DNA of 52,560 bases from an uncultured Acetatifactor sp. (lineage in GTDB: Bacteria > Bacillota > Clostridia > Lachnospirales > Lachnospiraceae), in the NCBI GenBank assembly GCA_910586835.1, contig CAJUJU010000021.1, forward strand, positions 1 to 52,560, read 5' to 3'. Numbering within the stretch: the first letter of the stretch is position 1; each line of letters starts with the position of its first letter. The notes under the pieces were generated by a model, which saw only the letters and a program-made list of their open reading frames with translations, was not told where the DNA came from and made no database searches. Below are positions 18,085 to 26,403 of the stretch, piece after piece. A program made the translations under genes and the position numbers.

Positions 18085-18789
18085 ATGGCGGGAAAGAGAG
18101 CTTTGGTGGTAGATGATGAGAAGCTGATTGTAAAGGGGATCCGCTTCAGCCTGGAACAGGATGACATGCAGGTGGACTGTGCCTATGACGGGGAGGAGGC
18201 TCTGGAATATGCCCGCAATAATCAATATGACATTATTTTGTTGGATATTATGCTGCCGAAGCTGACAGGCTTTGAGGTGTGCCAGCAGATTCGGGAATTT
18301 TCCACCGTGCCCATCATCATGCTCACGGCCAAGGGCGACGACATGGATAAGATATTGGGATTGGAGTACGGAGCGGACGATTATATTACCAAGCCCTTCA
18401 ATATTCTGGAGGTAAAGGCGCGGATCAAGGCGATTATGCGGCGCACGGAGCCCAGGCGTATCATGGGTGATGCGGCGGCAGGCCCCAGTGTGGTGGAGAG
18501 CGGTGAAATGCGCCTGGACTGCGAGGGCAGGAGGGCTTACATTGCTAATAAAGAGATCGGCCTGACGGCAAAGGAGTTTGAAGTTCTGGAGCTGCTGATG
18601 CTGAATCCAAACAAGGTGTACAGCCGTGAGAACCTGCTGCAGCTGGTGTGGGGGGCAGATTATCCCGGCGACGTCCGCACGGTGGATGTCCACATCAGGC
18701 GTCTGCGGGAAAAGGTGGAGCAGAATCCCAGCGAGCCCAGATATGTACATACCAAGTGGGGCGTTGGATACTATTTTCAGAACGATTAA
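18085..18789 (+). CDS. OmpR/PhoB-family response regulator
   Basis: The 234-residue protein has a receiver domain (about 5-118) with DDE at 10-12, the phosphorylated aspartate D54 in IILLDIMLP, and the lysine of KPF. It also has a winged-helix DNA-binding domain (about 135-232) with the TVDVHIRRLREKVE recognition helix. The kinase gene follows 14 bp after the stop. It lies 55 bp after comEA on the same strand, so it may share that transcript. Together with the downstream kinase and GerMN lipoprotein the order matches actinobacterial MtrA-MtrB-LpqB. Confidence 0.93.
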   Translation: MAGKRALVVDDEKLIVKGIRFSLEQDDMQVDCAYDGEEALEYARNNQYDIILLDIMLPKLTGFEVCQQIREFSTVPIIMLTAKGDDMDKILGLEYGADDYITKPFNILEVKARIKAIMRRTEPRRIMGDAAAGPSVVESGEMRLDCEGRRAYIANKEIGLTAKEFEVLELLMLNPNKVYSRENLLQLVWGADYPGDVRTVDVHIRRLREKVEQNPSEPRYVHTKWGVGYYFQND

Positions 18790-18803
18790 AAGGGAAGCAC
18801 GGG

Positions 18804-20303
18804 ATGTGGGATAAACTATGGAGGGAGTTTAAGGCTCTCGTCACTCTGCGCAGTCTCAGGACACGCATCTTTATCATCATACTTCTGGTAGGCACTGTTC
18901 CCTGCGTGCTCATGCGCCATGGTATTCTGAACAACTACGAGGAGCGGGCCGTGGAGAACAGGATTGCCACCGTCCAGAATCAGCTCATGATCGTGGGCAA
19001 TCATCTGCTCAGCAACAATTATTTTGACTCCATGAAATCAGACGAGAAATCCAGGGCGGTGATCAGCGCGGAGCTGGAAATGATATCGGATCTCTATGAG
19101 GGCCGTGTCATGGTGATCAACGCCGGGCTGAAGGTGGTGACGGATACCTACAGCATCAGCGAGGGTAAGAGCGTCATCTCCGAGGAGGTGATCCGCTGCC
19201 TGCAGGGCGAGGGCATGTCCCATTATTATGACAGGGAGCATGGCTATATTGAGATGACAACGCCCATAGCGGAAAGTGCCGGGGAGGATGGAAGCAGTGT
19301 GGTGGTGGGAGTCATGCTCACCAGTATTTCCAACGATTCTATTATGTCCACCATGGAGGCATTGAACAGGACGGCGGTGCTTCTGGAAAATCTGATGCTC
19401 ATGGGCATTGTCGCCCTGGCGCTGGTTTTGTCCAATATTCTCACGCGGCCCTTCAACCGGGTGACGGAGGCCATAAAGGAGGTAAAGGCAGGTTACAGCA
19501 ACGACCCCATCTCCGTTCCGGATTATGTGGAGACGGGGCATATTGTGGATGCCTTTAATCAGATGCTGGATCGGATGAAGGCGCTTGACGATTCCAGGCA
19601 GGAGTTTGTGGCAAATGTGTCCCACGAGCTGAAGACGCCCATGACCTCCGTCAAGGTGCTGGCAGACTCGCTGCTGGCGCAGGAGAATGCCCCGGCGGAG
19701 CTCTACAGGGAGTTTATGGAGGATATCGTGTCCGAGATCGACCGGGAGAACCGGATTATCACGGATCTGCTGGCCCTGGTGAAGATGGAAAAAAAGGTGC
19801 AGGAGCTGAATATTGTGGCGCTGAGTGTCAACGACCTGGTGGAGCTGATTCTGAAAAGGCTGCGCCCCATCGCGCGGAAAAAGGACGTGGAGGTGGTCTT
19901 CGAGAGCATGCGTCCCGTGGTGGCGGAGGTGGATGAGGTGAAGCTGACGCTGGTTATGACCAACCTGGTGGAGAACGCCATCAAGTACAACAAGGAACAT
20001 GGCTGGGTCAGGGTGGAGCTGGATGCGGATCATCAGTTTTTTACCTTTACGGTCAGCGATTCCGGGCTGGGGATTCCGGAGGACTCGCTGTCTCATATTT
20101 ACGAACGGTTTTACCGGGTGGATAAGTCCCATTCCAAAGAGATCGGCGGTACGGGACTGGGACTTGCCATCACCAGAAGCGCTGTGCTGATGCACAGAGG
20201 CTCCATCACGGTAAAAAGTGTGGAGGGAGAAGGTTCCAGCTTTACGGTGAAGATTCCCCTGACCCATGTGACGGCGGATACGGGCGTCCGCTCGGGCGGG
20301 TAA
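18804..20303 (+). CDS. HAMP-containing sensor histidine kinase
   Basis: The 499-residue kinase has a first transmembrane helix (about 20-38), an extracellular sensor of about 155 residues, and a second helix (about 194-214). These are followed by a HAMP linker, the HisKA domain with FVANVSHELKTPM (H274 the phospho-acceptor), and a HATPase domain (N box MTNLVENAIKYNK, GLGIPEDSLSHIYERFYR, GGTGLGLAI). ATG 18804 follows AAGGGAAG and fits the short gap to the regulator; upstream codons overlap that gene and are rejected. The signal sensed is unknown. It is the evident partner of the regulator at 18085. Confidence 0.93.
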   Translation: MWDKLWREFKALVTLRSLRTRIFIIILLVGTVPCVLMRHGILNNYEERAVENRIATVQNQLMIVGNHLLSNNYFDSMKSDEKSRAVISAELEMISDLYEGRVMVINAGLKVVTDTYSISEGKSVISEEVIRCLQGEGMSHYYDREHGYIEMTTPIAESAGEDGSSVVVGVMLTSISNDSIMSTMEALNRTAVLLENLMLMGIVALALVLSNILTRPFNRVTEAIKEVKAGYSNDPISVPDYVETGHIVDAFNQMLDRMKALDDSRQEFVANVSHELKTPMTSVKVLADSLLAQENAPAELYREFMEDIVSEIDRENRIITDLLALVKMEKKVQELNIVALSVNDLVELILKRLRPIARKKDVEVVFESMRPVVAEVDEVKLTLVMTNLVENAIKYNKEHGWVRVELDADHQFFTFTVSDSGLGIPEDSLSHIYERFYRVDKSHSKEIGGTGLGLAITRSAVLMHRGSITVKSVEGEGSSFTVKIPLTHVTADTGVRSGG

Positions 20304-20368
20304 TTTCCGTCAGGGCCCTGGCTTCGTGGGATTGTGAGGTTCCGCAGAGCGGAATCATGGAGGTTTGC

Positions 20369-21277
20369 GTGAAAAAAGTACTGATTGCTTTGCTGGGATT
20401 GCTGTGCGGCTTGCTGTTTTCCGCCTGCGGGGCCAGAGAAGAAGACGGTGAAAATGTGTGGCAGGTCTATTATGTCAGCAATTCCGAGACAAAGGTGGAG
20501 ATGCATTCTCATGAGATGGAGAGCTCTGACCCGGCAGACCAGCTGGATGAGCTGATCCAGTGCCTGTCCACCAATCCGGAGAAGCTGGAGTACAAGGCTC
20601 CTCTCGTGATGGGGTTTCAGCTTCTGAGCGTCAATCGGGACGGAAGCAGAATCACGCTGGACGTGGATGCTGCCTACAGTGAGCTTTCTGTCACCACCGA
20701 GGTGCTGGTTCGGGCGGCCATCGTGCGCACGCTGACGCAGCTGGAGGACGTGACTCACATCGGGATAACCGTGGAGGGAAACCAGTTGTACGACGGGCTG
20801 GGCGGCCCGGTGGGCTGGATGAGCGCGGATCAGTTTATTGACAATGACGGAAATGAGATCAACACCTATGAACAGGTGAGGATTAAGCTGTATTTTGCGG
20901 GGGAGGACGGGACGAACCTGATTGCGGCTTACCGGGAGAAGCACTATTCCACCAACACGCCGCTGGAGCGGTTTGTGCTGGAGGAGCTGATCGCCGGTCC
21001 CAAAGTGGACGGGCTGTATCCCAGCATCAATCCCGCCACAAAGATTATCAGCGTAATGACAAAAGACGGCATCTGCTATGTGAATCTGGATGAGAATTTT
21101 CTCACGGTAGAGGGCAATGTATCTACGGATGTGTCGGTGTATTCCATTGTCAATTCGCTGGTGGAGCTGAGCAACATCAATAAGGTACAGATTCTGATCA
21201 ACGGGGAGGTGCCGTCTGTTTTTTCCGCGTCTACCTTTGAAAGAAATCTGGATATTGTAACTACGCTGGAACGTTAG
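20369..21277 (+). CDS. GerMN-domain lipoprotein
   Basis: The 302-residue protein has a lipoprotein signal (VKKVLIALLGLLCGLLFSACG) and two GerMN domains (about 30-150 and 165-290). Each contains the ALVRAAIVRTL / FVLEELIAGP type helix and the GI-(C/T)-VNLDE-type strand. GerMN domains occur in spore germination protein GerM and in LpqB. The start is taken as GTG 20369 because GGAGG (20359-20363) lies 5 bp before it; ATG 20357 would have no such site. It follows the kinase by 65 bp, and comEC begins 12 bp after its stop, so it is probably part of one operon. Confidence 0.85.
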   Translation: MKKVLIALLGLLCGLLFSACGAREEDGENVWQVYYVSNSETKVEMHSHEMESSDPADQLDELIQCLSTNPEKLEYKAPLVMGFQLLSVNRDGSRITLDVDAAYSELSVTTEVLVRAAIVRTLTQLEDVTHIGITVEGNQLYDGLGGPVGWMSADQFIDNDGNEINTYEQVRIKLYFAGEDGTNLIAAYREKHYSTNTPLERFVLEELIAGPKVDGLYPSINPATKIISVMTKDGICYVNLDENFLTVEGNVSTDVSVYSIVNSLVELSNINKVQILINGEVPSVFSASTFERNLDIVTTLER

Positions 21278-21289
21278 GAGGAAACACAA

Positions 21290-23602
21290 ATGAGGAGACC
21301 GCTGTTTGCGGCTGCTCTGTTTCTGACGGCGGCGGTCTGGATATGGCTGGCTGCGGGGGATGGCGGGAGTCCGCCGCCCCGTGAGGCAGCCGCCGGGCAG
21401 CCGGAATCGGGCGCCGTGTTGTATGTAACGGGGCAGATTTGCAGAAAGGAAGAACAGAGAATCTGGTTACAGTCTGTAACCATCTACGAATCGGACATTA
21501 CATTTCATCAGACCTTCGGTCTGGAACAAACATTCTCATTTGAACAAAAACTGATCTGTGAGACCAAAGAGGGAACGGCAGAGCTTCCAATGGGGAGCGA
21601 GGTGGTGGTTTCCGGTATTTTTGCGCCCTTTTCGGAGGCGGGCAACCCGGGGGAGTTCGATGCCTTTCGCTACTATCGCTCGCTGTCTGCGGGAGGGAGA
21701 CTGAAGGACGCACGGGTGTTGTCCCGGCAGGGAGGGCGCTGGTATGTACGGGAGGCGGCCTGGCAGCTGAAACAGTTTCTCAAGGCAAGGCTTGCGCAGA
21801 TTCTGCCCGGAGAGCAGGCTGCAGTGATGTGCGCCCTTCTTCTGGGCGACCGGGAGGAGCTGGAAGAGGAATGGAAGGATCTGTACAAGAGAAACGGGAT
21901 TCTGCATATTTTAAGCATCTCATCCCTTCATATCACCATCATCGGCATGGGAATCTACAGATTGCTGCGAAAGGCGGGATGTTATCCTGCTCCGGCCGCG
22001 CTGGGGGGAAGCGCGGTGCTTTTGTTTTACGGCATGATGACCGGCTTTTCCACGTCGGCCTGCAGGGCTGTGGGCATGTACCTGATCCGCATGGGGGCGG
22101 AGGTTTTCGGGCGCAGCTACGATATGCTGACCGCACTGGGGATTCTTGGGGCGGCCATGGTGCTGAGAAATCCTTATTATCTGCAGAACGCAGGCTTTCT
22201 TCTGTCCTTTTCCTCGGTTCTGGGAATCGGTGCCCTTTATCCGGCGCTTGGCCGGGCAGACCAGGAACCCACAGGCGGGAACCGTTTTGGGGAAGCCAAA
22301 TGGCGGGTTTTACTGCGCAGGGCGGGAGAAAAGCTGAGAGCCGCGGCAGGAGCCAGTTTCACCATCACCCTTGCCACGCTGCCCGTACAGCTCTGGTTTT
22401 ATTATGAGGTGCCGGTTTATTCGCCGGCGGTGAATCTGCTGATCCTGCCTTTGATGAAGCCTCTTCTGGCATCCGGTTTTTTCAGTCTGCTTCCCGGATT
22501 CGGATTTGTCTCGGGTGTGGGGCGGATGATTCTGGGGTTTTATGAGGGACTGTGCAGAGTCTGCGACAAACTGCCCTTTCACACCTGGAATCCGGGAAGG
22601 CCGGAGGGATGGCAGGTGGCGGCCTATTACGGGATTTTGCTGGGATACTGTCTGCTTCGGGCCTGCCGGGGCAGGGGACGTGGGAAAAAGGAGGGAAAAA
22701 TTGCATCCGGAGGGAAGGGATACGGCACCGCCGTGGTTCTGACAGCGGCGGTTGCGGTCATAGGCTTCCGGATTCCCCATGGGGACCGGGTTCTCTTTCT
22801 GGATGTGGGGCAGGGGGATTGCTGTCTGGTGCAGACGTCATCGGGGGAAAATTATCTTTTTGACTGCGGCAGCAGCAGTCGGAGCGGAGTGGGAAGATAT
22901 GTACTGCTCCCCTGCCTGAAATATTATGGAATACAGATGCTGGACGCGGTCTTTGTCTCTCATCCCGATGCGGATCACACCAACGGAATAGAAGAGCTGC
23001 TGCAGCTGGCGGCGAAAAACCGGATCCGGATCGGACAGCTGATTTTGCCTGCCATTGCACCGGAGGCAAGGAAGGAGCAGTTTTCCGGGCTTTTATCCGC
23101 AGTGGAAGACTATGGGAGGATAAGCGCGGAAACGGCTGTTTTGCGGGTTGGCTGGCTGGGGGCGGGGGAGTCCTGGAGCTGTCGGCGGGCACGTTTTCTC
23201 TGTCTTCACCCGGAAGAGGGCTATCCGGCGGACAATAAAAATGCTTACTCGCTGTGTCTTTATGTGGAATTGGAAGCTTTTTCCCTGCTGCTGACGGGGG
23301 ACGTGGAAGGGCAGGGGGAGAGCGCGCTGGCGGAAGCGCTTCGGCGGTACGGGATCCGGGAGGTGACGGTGCTGAAGACGGCCCATCACGGTTCCGCAAG
23401 CTCTACCGGGGAGGAATTGCTGAACCGGATCAGTCCGCGGCTGGCGGTGATTTCCTGCGGAAAAAACAATCGCTACGGGCATCCTCACAGAGAGGTATTG
23501 GATCGTCTGGAGGCTGCGGAATGCGCTGTGGTGCGGACGGCCGGGCAGGGAGCGGTGATCCTGCGGGGTACAGGAAGCGGGATCCGGGTGCGGCGCCGGT
23601 GA
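21290..23602 (+). CDS. comEC: DNA internalization competence protein ComEC/Rec2
   Basis: ComEC forms the membrane channel that takes up single-stranded DNA. The 770-residue protein has N-terminal helices and an OB-like extracellular region (about 1-170), then the multi-helix Competence domain (LLGDREELEEEWKDLYKRNGILHILSIS split by motif order, about 180-460). It ends with a C-terminal metallo-beta-lactamase domain (about 495-765). Metal-binding residues are seen in SHPDADHTNG and in TAHHGSASSTGEELL. The start has AGGAGG directly upstream. All three parts are present, so the gene looks functional. Confidence 0.94.
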   Translation: MRRPLFAAALFLTAAVWIWLAAGDGGSPPPREAAAGQPESGAVLYVTGQICRKEEQRIWLQSVTIYESDITFHQTFGLEQTFSFEQKLICETKEGTAELPMGSEVVVSGIFAPFSEAGNPGEFDAFRYYRSLSAGGRLKDARVLSRQGGRWYVREAAWQLKQFLKARLAQILPGEQAAVMCALLLGDREELEEEWKDLYKRNGILHILSISSLHITIIGMGIYRLLRKAGCYPAPAALGGSAVLLFYGMMTGFSTSACRAVGMYLIRMGAEVFGRSYDMLTALGILGAAMVLRNPYYLQNAGFLLSFSSVLGIGALYPALGRADQEPTGGNRFGEAKWRVLLRRAGEKLRAAAGASFTITLATLPVQLWFYYEVPVYSPAVNLLILPLMKPLLASGFFSLLPGFGFVSGVGRMILGFYEGLCRVCDKLPFHTWNPGRPEGWQVAAYYGILLGYCLLRACRGRGRGKKEGKIASGGKGYGTAVVLTAAVAVIGFRIPHGDRVLFLDVGQGDCCLVQTSSGENYLFDCGSSSRSGVGRYVLLPCLKYYGIQMLDAVFVSHPDADHTNGIEELLQLAAKNRIRIGQLILPAIAPEARKEQFSGLLSAVEDYGRISAETAVLRVGWLGAGESWSCRRARFLCLHPEEGYPADNKNAYSLCLYVELEAFSLLLTGDVEGQGESALAEALRRYGIREVTVLKTAHHGSASSTGEELLNRISPRLAVISCGKNNRYGHPHREVLDRLEAAECAVVRTAGQGAVILRGTGSGIRVRRR

Positions 23603-23604
23603 CG

Positions 23605-23626
23605 GGCGGGCCTTTTCGGGCCCGCC
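23605..23626 (+). terminator. GC-rich hairpin after comEC
   Basis: GGCGGGCC and GGCCCGCC form an 8-bp stem around TTTTCG, starting 3 bp after the comEC stop. No U-tract follows, so it may be a weak terminator or a 3'-end stabilising hairpin. Confidence 0.45.
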
Positions 23627-23699
23627 GCAGGAGGGCAGAGGGGGCAGTGTGCAAAGGAAAAGAGTGAAAAGGAAAAAGGAAAAGTGTGAGAAAGAAAGG

Positions 23700-23728
23700 T
23701 TGACAAGCCAGTTGGCTTCTGGTATGCT
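23700..23728 (+). promoter_or_regulatory. MATE promoter with palindrome between -35 and -10
   Basis: TTGACA (23700-23705), a 17-bp spacer and TATGCT (23723-23728) form a good promoter 34 bp before the MATE gene. The spacer holds an inverted repeat AAGCCA-GT-TGGCTT (23705-23718), in the position expected for a repressor such as a TetR or MarR protein. No such regulator is adjacent. Confidence 0.65.
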
Positions 23729-23761
23729 GTAAACTTCAGAGAAAAGAGAGGTTATGAAGCG

Positions 23762-25123
23762 ATGACAGAAGAAAAAGCAATGCAGCCGGAAAATAAAATG
23801 GGAAACATGCCCGTAGACAGGCTTTTGATTACCATGTCCCTGCCCATGATGATCTCCATGCTGGTGCAGGCATTGTATAACATTGTTGACAGCATCTTTG
23901 TGTCCAGGATCAACGAATATGCCCTGCGGGCAGTGTCTCTGGCGTTTCCAATCCAGAGTCTGATGATAGCGGTGGCTGTGGGCACCGGGGTGGGCATTAA
24001 CGCCTTTTTATCCAGGACGTTGGGAGAGAAGGATTTTAAAAAGGCCAATACCATCGCAGTCAACGGTATCTTTATTGAACTTGTCAGCTATGTGATATTT
24101 GTTCTGGTGGGCATCTTTGTGAGCCGTCCCTTTTTTGCCAGCCAGACGGTGATTCCGGAGGTGCGGGAGTACGGCGTCGTCTATCTAACGGTGTGCTGCT
24201 GTGCCAGCATCGGAATCTTCATGCAGATTACCTTTGAGCGGCTGCTCCAGTCTACAGGCAGAACAATGTACACCATGGTTACGCAGGGAGTGGGAGCGGT
24301 TATCAATCTGATTCTGGATCCGATCCTGATTTTCGGACTGTTTGGACTTCCCGGGCTGGGGGTGGCAGGGGCAGCGGCGGCTACCGTGATCGGACAGATC
24401 GCTGCGGCGGTGCTTGCCGTGGTGCTGAACCTGAAGGCCAACAGGGAGCTTCACATATCTTTTCGCGGCTTTCGCCCGGATATGGGGCTGATCGGAAATA
24501 TCTATAAGGTGGGAGTTCCTTCTATCGTCATGCAGGCCATCGGTTCCGTCATGACTTACGGCATGAACCTGATTCTGGAGGCCTTTGGGGCGGCGCAGAC
24601 GGTATTTGGCGTTTATTTCAAGCTCCAGAGCTTTATCTTTATGCCCATATTCGGCCTGAACAACGGTATGGTGCCTATCATTGCCTACAATTTCGGGGCG
24701 GGAAGCAGGGAACGTGTGGTGAAAACCATAAAGAGCAGCATCGCTTATGCGGTGGGAATCATGCTGGTGGGCCTTGCGGTTATGGAGGCGTTTCCCGCGC
24801 AGCTGATCGGACTTTTCAACGCCTCGCCGGAGCTTCTTGAGATCGGTGTTCCGGCCCTTCGGATTATCTGTCTCAGCTTCTGTTTTGCGGGATACTGTAT
24901 TGTGGTGGGAAGTGTGTTTCAGGCGCTGGGCAACGGCGTTTACAGTATGATCGTCTCCATTGCCCGTCAGCTCTGTGTCCTGCTGCCGGTGGCCTGGCTT
25001 TTTTCCTTAAGCGGCAATGTGGATCTGATCTGGTGGTCCTTTCCCATTGCGGAGCTGGTAAGTCTGGGCCTGAGTACCTTCTTTCTGATCCGGATCAATC
25101 GAAACGTGATCCGGCGGATCTGA
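23762..25123 (+). CDS. MATE-family efflux transporter
   Basis: The 453-residue protein has 12 predicted helices in two related halves, beginning MPVDRLLITMSLPMMISMLVQALYNIVDSIFVSR, split here only by function: MISMLVQALYNIVDSIF is the family start, with VGTGVGINAFLSR and GVNPILG-type residues replaced by LDPILIFGLFGLPGLGVAGAA. The second half has IFGLNNGMVPIIAYNFGA. MATE proteins export cationic drugs or metabolites using Na+ or H+. It resembles the DinF/NorM-like branch common in Clostridia. Its own promoter with a palindromic operator suggests inducible expression. Confidence 0.92.
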   Translation: MTEEKAMQPENKMGNMPVDRLLITMSLPMMISMLVQALYNIVDSIFVSRINEYALRAVSLAFPIQSLMIAVAVGTGVGINAFLSRTLGEKDFKKANTIAVNGIFIELVSYVIFVLVGIFVSRPFFASQTVIPEVREYGVVYLTVCCCASIGIFMQITFERLLQSTGRTMYTMVTQGVGAVINLILDPILIFGLFGLPGLGVAGAAAATVIGQIAAAVLAVVLNLKANRELHISFRGFRPDMGLIGNIYKVGVPSIVMQAIGSVMTYGMNLILEAFGAAQTVFGVYFKLQSFIFMPIFGLNNGMVPIIAYNFGAGSRERVVKTIKSSIAYAVGIMLVGLAVMEAFPAQLIGLFNASPELLEIGVPALRIICLSFCFAGYCIVVGSVFQALGNGVYSMIVSIARQLCVLLPVAWLFSLSGNVDLIWWSFPIAELVSLGLSTFFLIRINRNVIRRI

Positions 25124-25461
25124 TCTGTTATGGAATCCCGGTATCCGGGCGCAAGTCAGGATATCGGGATAAATTTTGCTTGCTTCCTGTTTCGTGATAT
25201 GATATGCTGATCTCAAGTTAAGCATATATATGGTCTGTGAGAATCTTTCTCTTCAATCAAAGGAATCTGTTTCCTGTCTGATGATAATCCAAATCCATGG
25301 ACGCCGTATTGTTCCGTGGGTATATGCTTATTTCCCAAAGTTATGAATGAATACAGGTTAAGAAAAGGCAGGGGTTGTCGGACTGGCAGGGAGCGCTTTG
25401 TTGTGAGGGATCCCTGTGTCCGTCTGCGGCATTTTCTGCGGAAAGGGGACGGGTAGTTAGT
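25124..25461. other. 338-bp gap without a supported gene
   Basis: No conserved frame, tRNA or clear terminator was found between the MATE gene and the Rpn-type gene. The frame of the latter stays open upstream to TTG 25375, but the residues before 25462 do not look like the family. Confidence 0.5.
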
Positions 25462-26226
25462 GTGTCAAAAGAGAAAAAGGACACGGTGGAAAAAGAGTTT
25501 GAGGGGTTTCCGGACGTTGCGGCAGATCTTATCAATGCGCTGTTGTATCAGGGCAGGGAGGTAACCGGGGCGGACAGGCTTCTGGCGGGTCCCACAGAGA
25601 CGATATACCAGGGAAGAGAGAGGCTGCGGAGCCAGTATGAGGATCTGTGTAAGTATGAGCTGCGGGGCGGCAGGGTCAGCGCCATGTACCTGATTGCCAA
25701 CCAGAGCCGTGTGGACGGCAGGATGCTTCTGCGGAAGGCGGGCTATACGGGAGGGGTTTACCGGGAGCAGTATGAGGGGAAGACGAAGGAGATTTTTCCG
25801 GTGGTGGAGCTGGTACTGTATTGGGGCAGGACCAGATGGAAGGGAAGCCGCAGTTTCCGGGAGCTGTTTCGGAAAAAGGAGCTGCCGGAGGGGGAGAGCT
25901 ACTGTTCCGACCGGAAGATTGTGCACAAGGCTGCGCTGGTGAAGCTGCTGCGGGCGCTGTCCGGGGATGGGGATGTGACCGATACGGAAGAAGAACTTGA
26001 GAGACTTGGAATCAGAGAGGAGGATGAGGTCAGGGTGTGTGAATTGTTTGACCAGTACACAAGGAAGGGAAGAAGAGAGGGTAGAAAAGAAGGAGAAGCC
26101 CGCCGTCTTGTGGAGGACATCGACAAGCTGAGGAAGAATCTGCAGCTGTCTTTGGAGAGAGCCTGCGAGGTATTTGAGATCACCACGGGCAGTTATGAGG
26201 AGGCGAAAAAGCTGCTGCGGGGATAG
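25462..26226 (+). CDS. Rpn/transposase-like PD-(D/E)XK family protein, probably catalytically altered
   Basis: From GTG 25462 the product is 254 residues (a TTG at 25375 is an alternative). It follows the Rpn-like family: a helical start (FPDVAADLINALLYQGREV), ERLRSQYEDLCKYEL, then a core strand reading YLIANQSRVD. Family members usually have a glutamate in this strand (a G-I-E-N-Q pattern); here it is alanine, so the nuclease may be inactive. The C-terminus has the charged KGRREGRKEGEARRL tail and an LERACEVFEIT segment like that of the remnant at 139-591. These proteins promote RecA-independent recombination in some bacteria. The next genes are unrelated. Confidence 0.6.
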   Translation: MSKEKKDTVEKEFEGFPDVAADLINALLYQGREVTGADRLLAGPTETIYQGRERLRSQYEDLCKYELRGGRVSAMYLIANQSRVDGRMLLRKAGYTGGVYREQYEGKTKEIFPVVELVLYWGRTRWKGSRSFRELFRKKELPEGESYCSDRKIVHKAALVKLLRALSGDGDVTDTEEELERLGIREEDEVRVCELFDQYTRKGRREGRKEGEARRLVEDIDKLRKNLQLSLERACEVFEITTGSYEEAKKLLRG

Positions 26227-26403
26227 GGCCTGGCAGGGAACAGACGAAAGGGGAGCGTTCCAGGCGGAAATTTTCCGGAATCAAGAAAAATTACCATGGT
26301 TTTTCCTGTCGTTTTTCTGCATAATGAACTATGTATACCTGAGAGAAGGTAAGTTTCAGATCGCTGAACGGATGGTTGGCTTTGGCAGGGCAGGAGGGTA
26401 ACG

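Noticed and set aside
18648..18803. Earlier start of the histidine kinase inside the regulator gene
   Set aside because: The extra 52 codons overlap the regulator in another frame and are not kinase-like; ATG 18804 has a good ribosome binding site.
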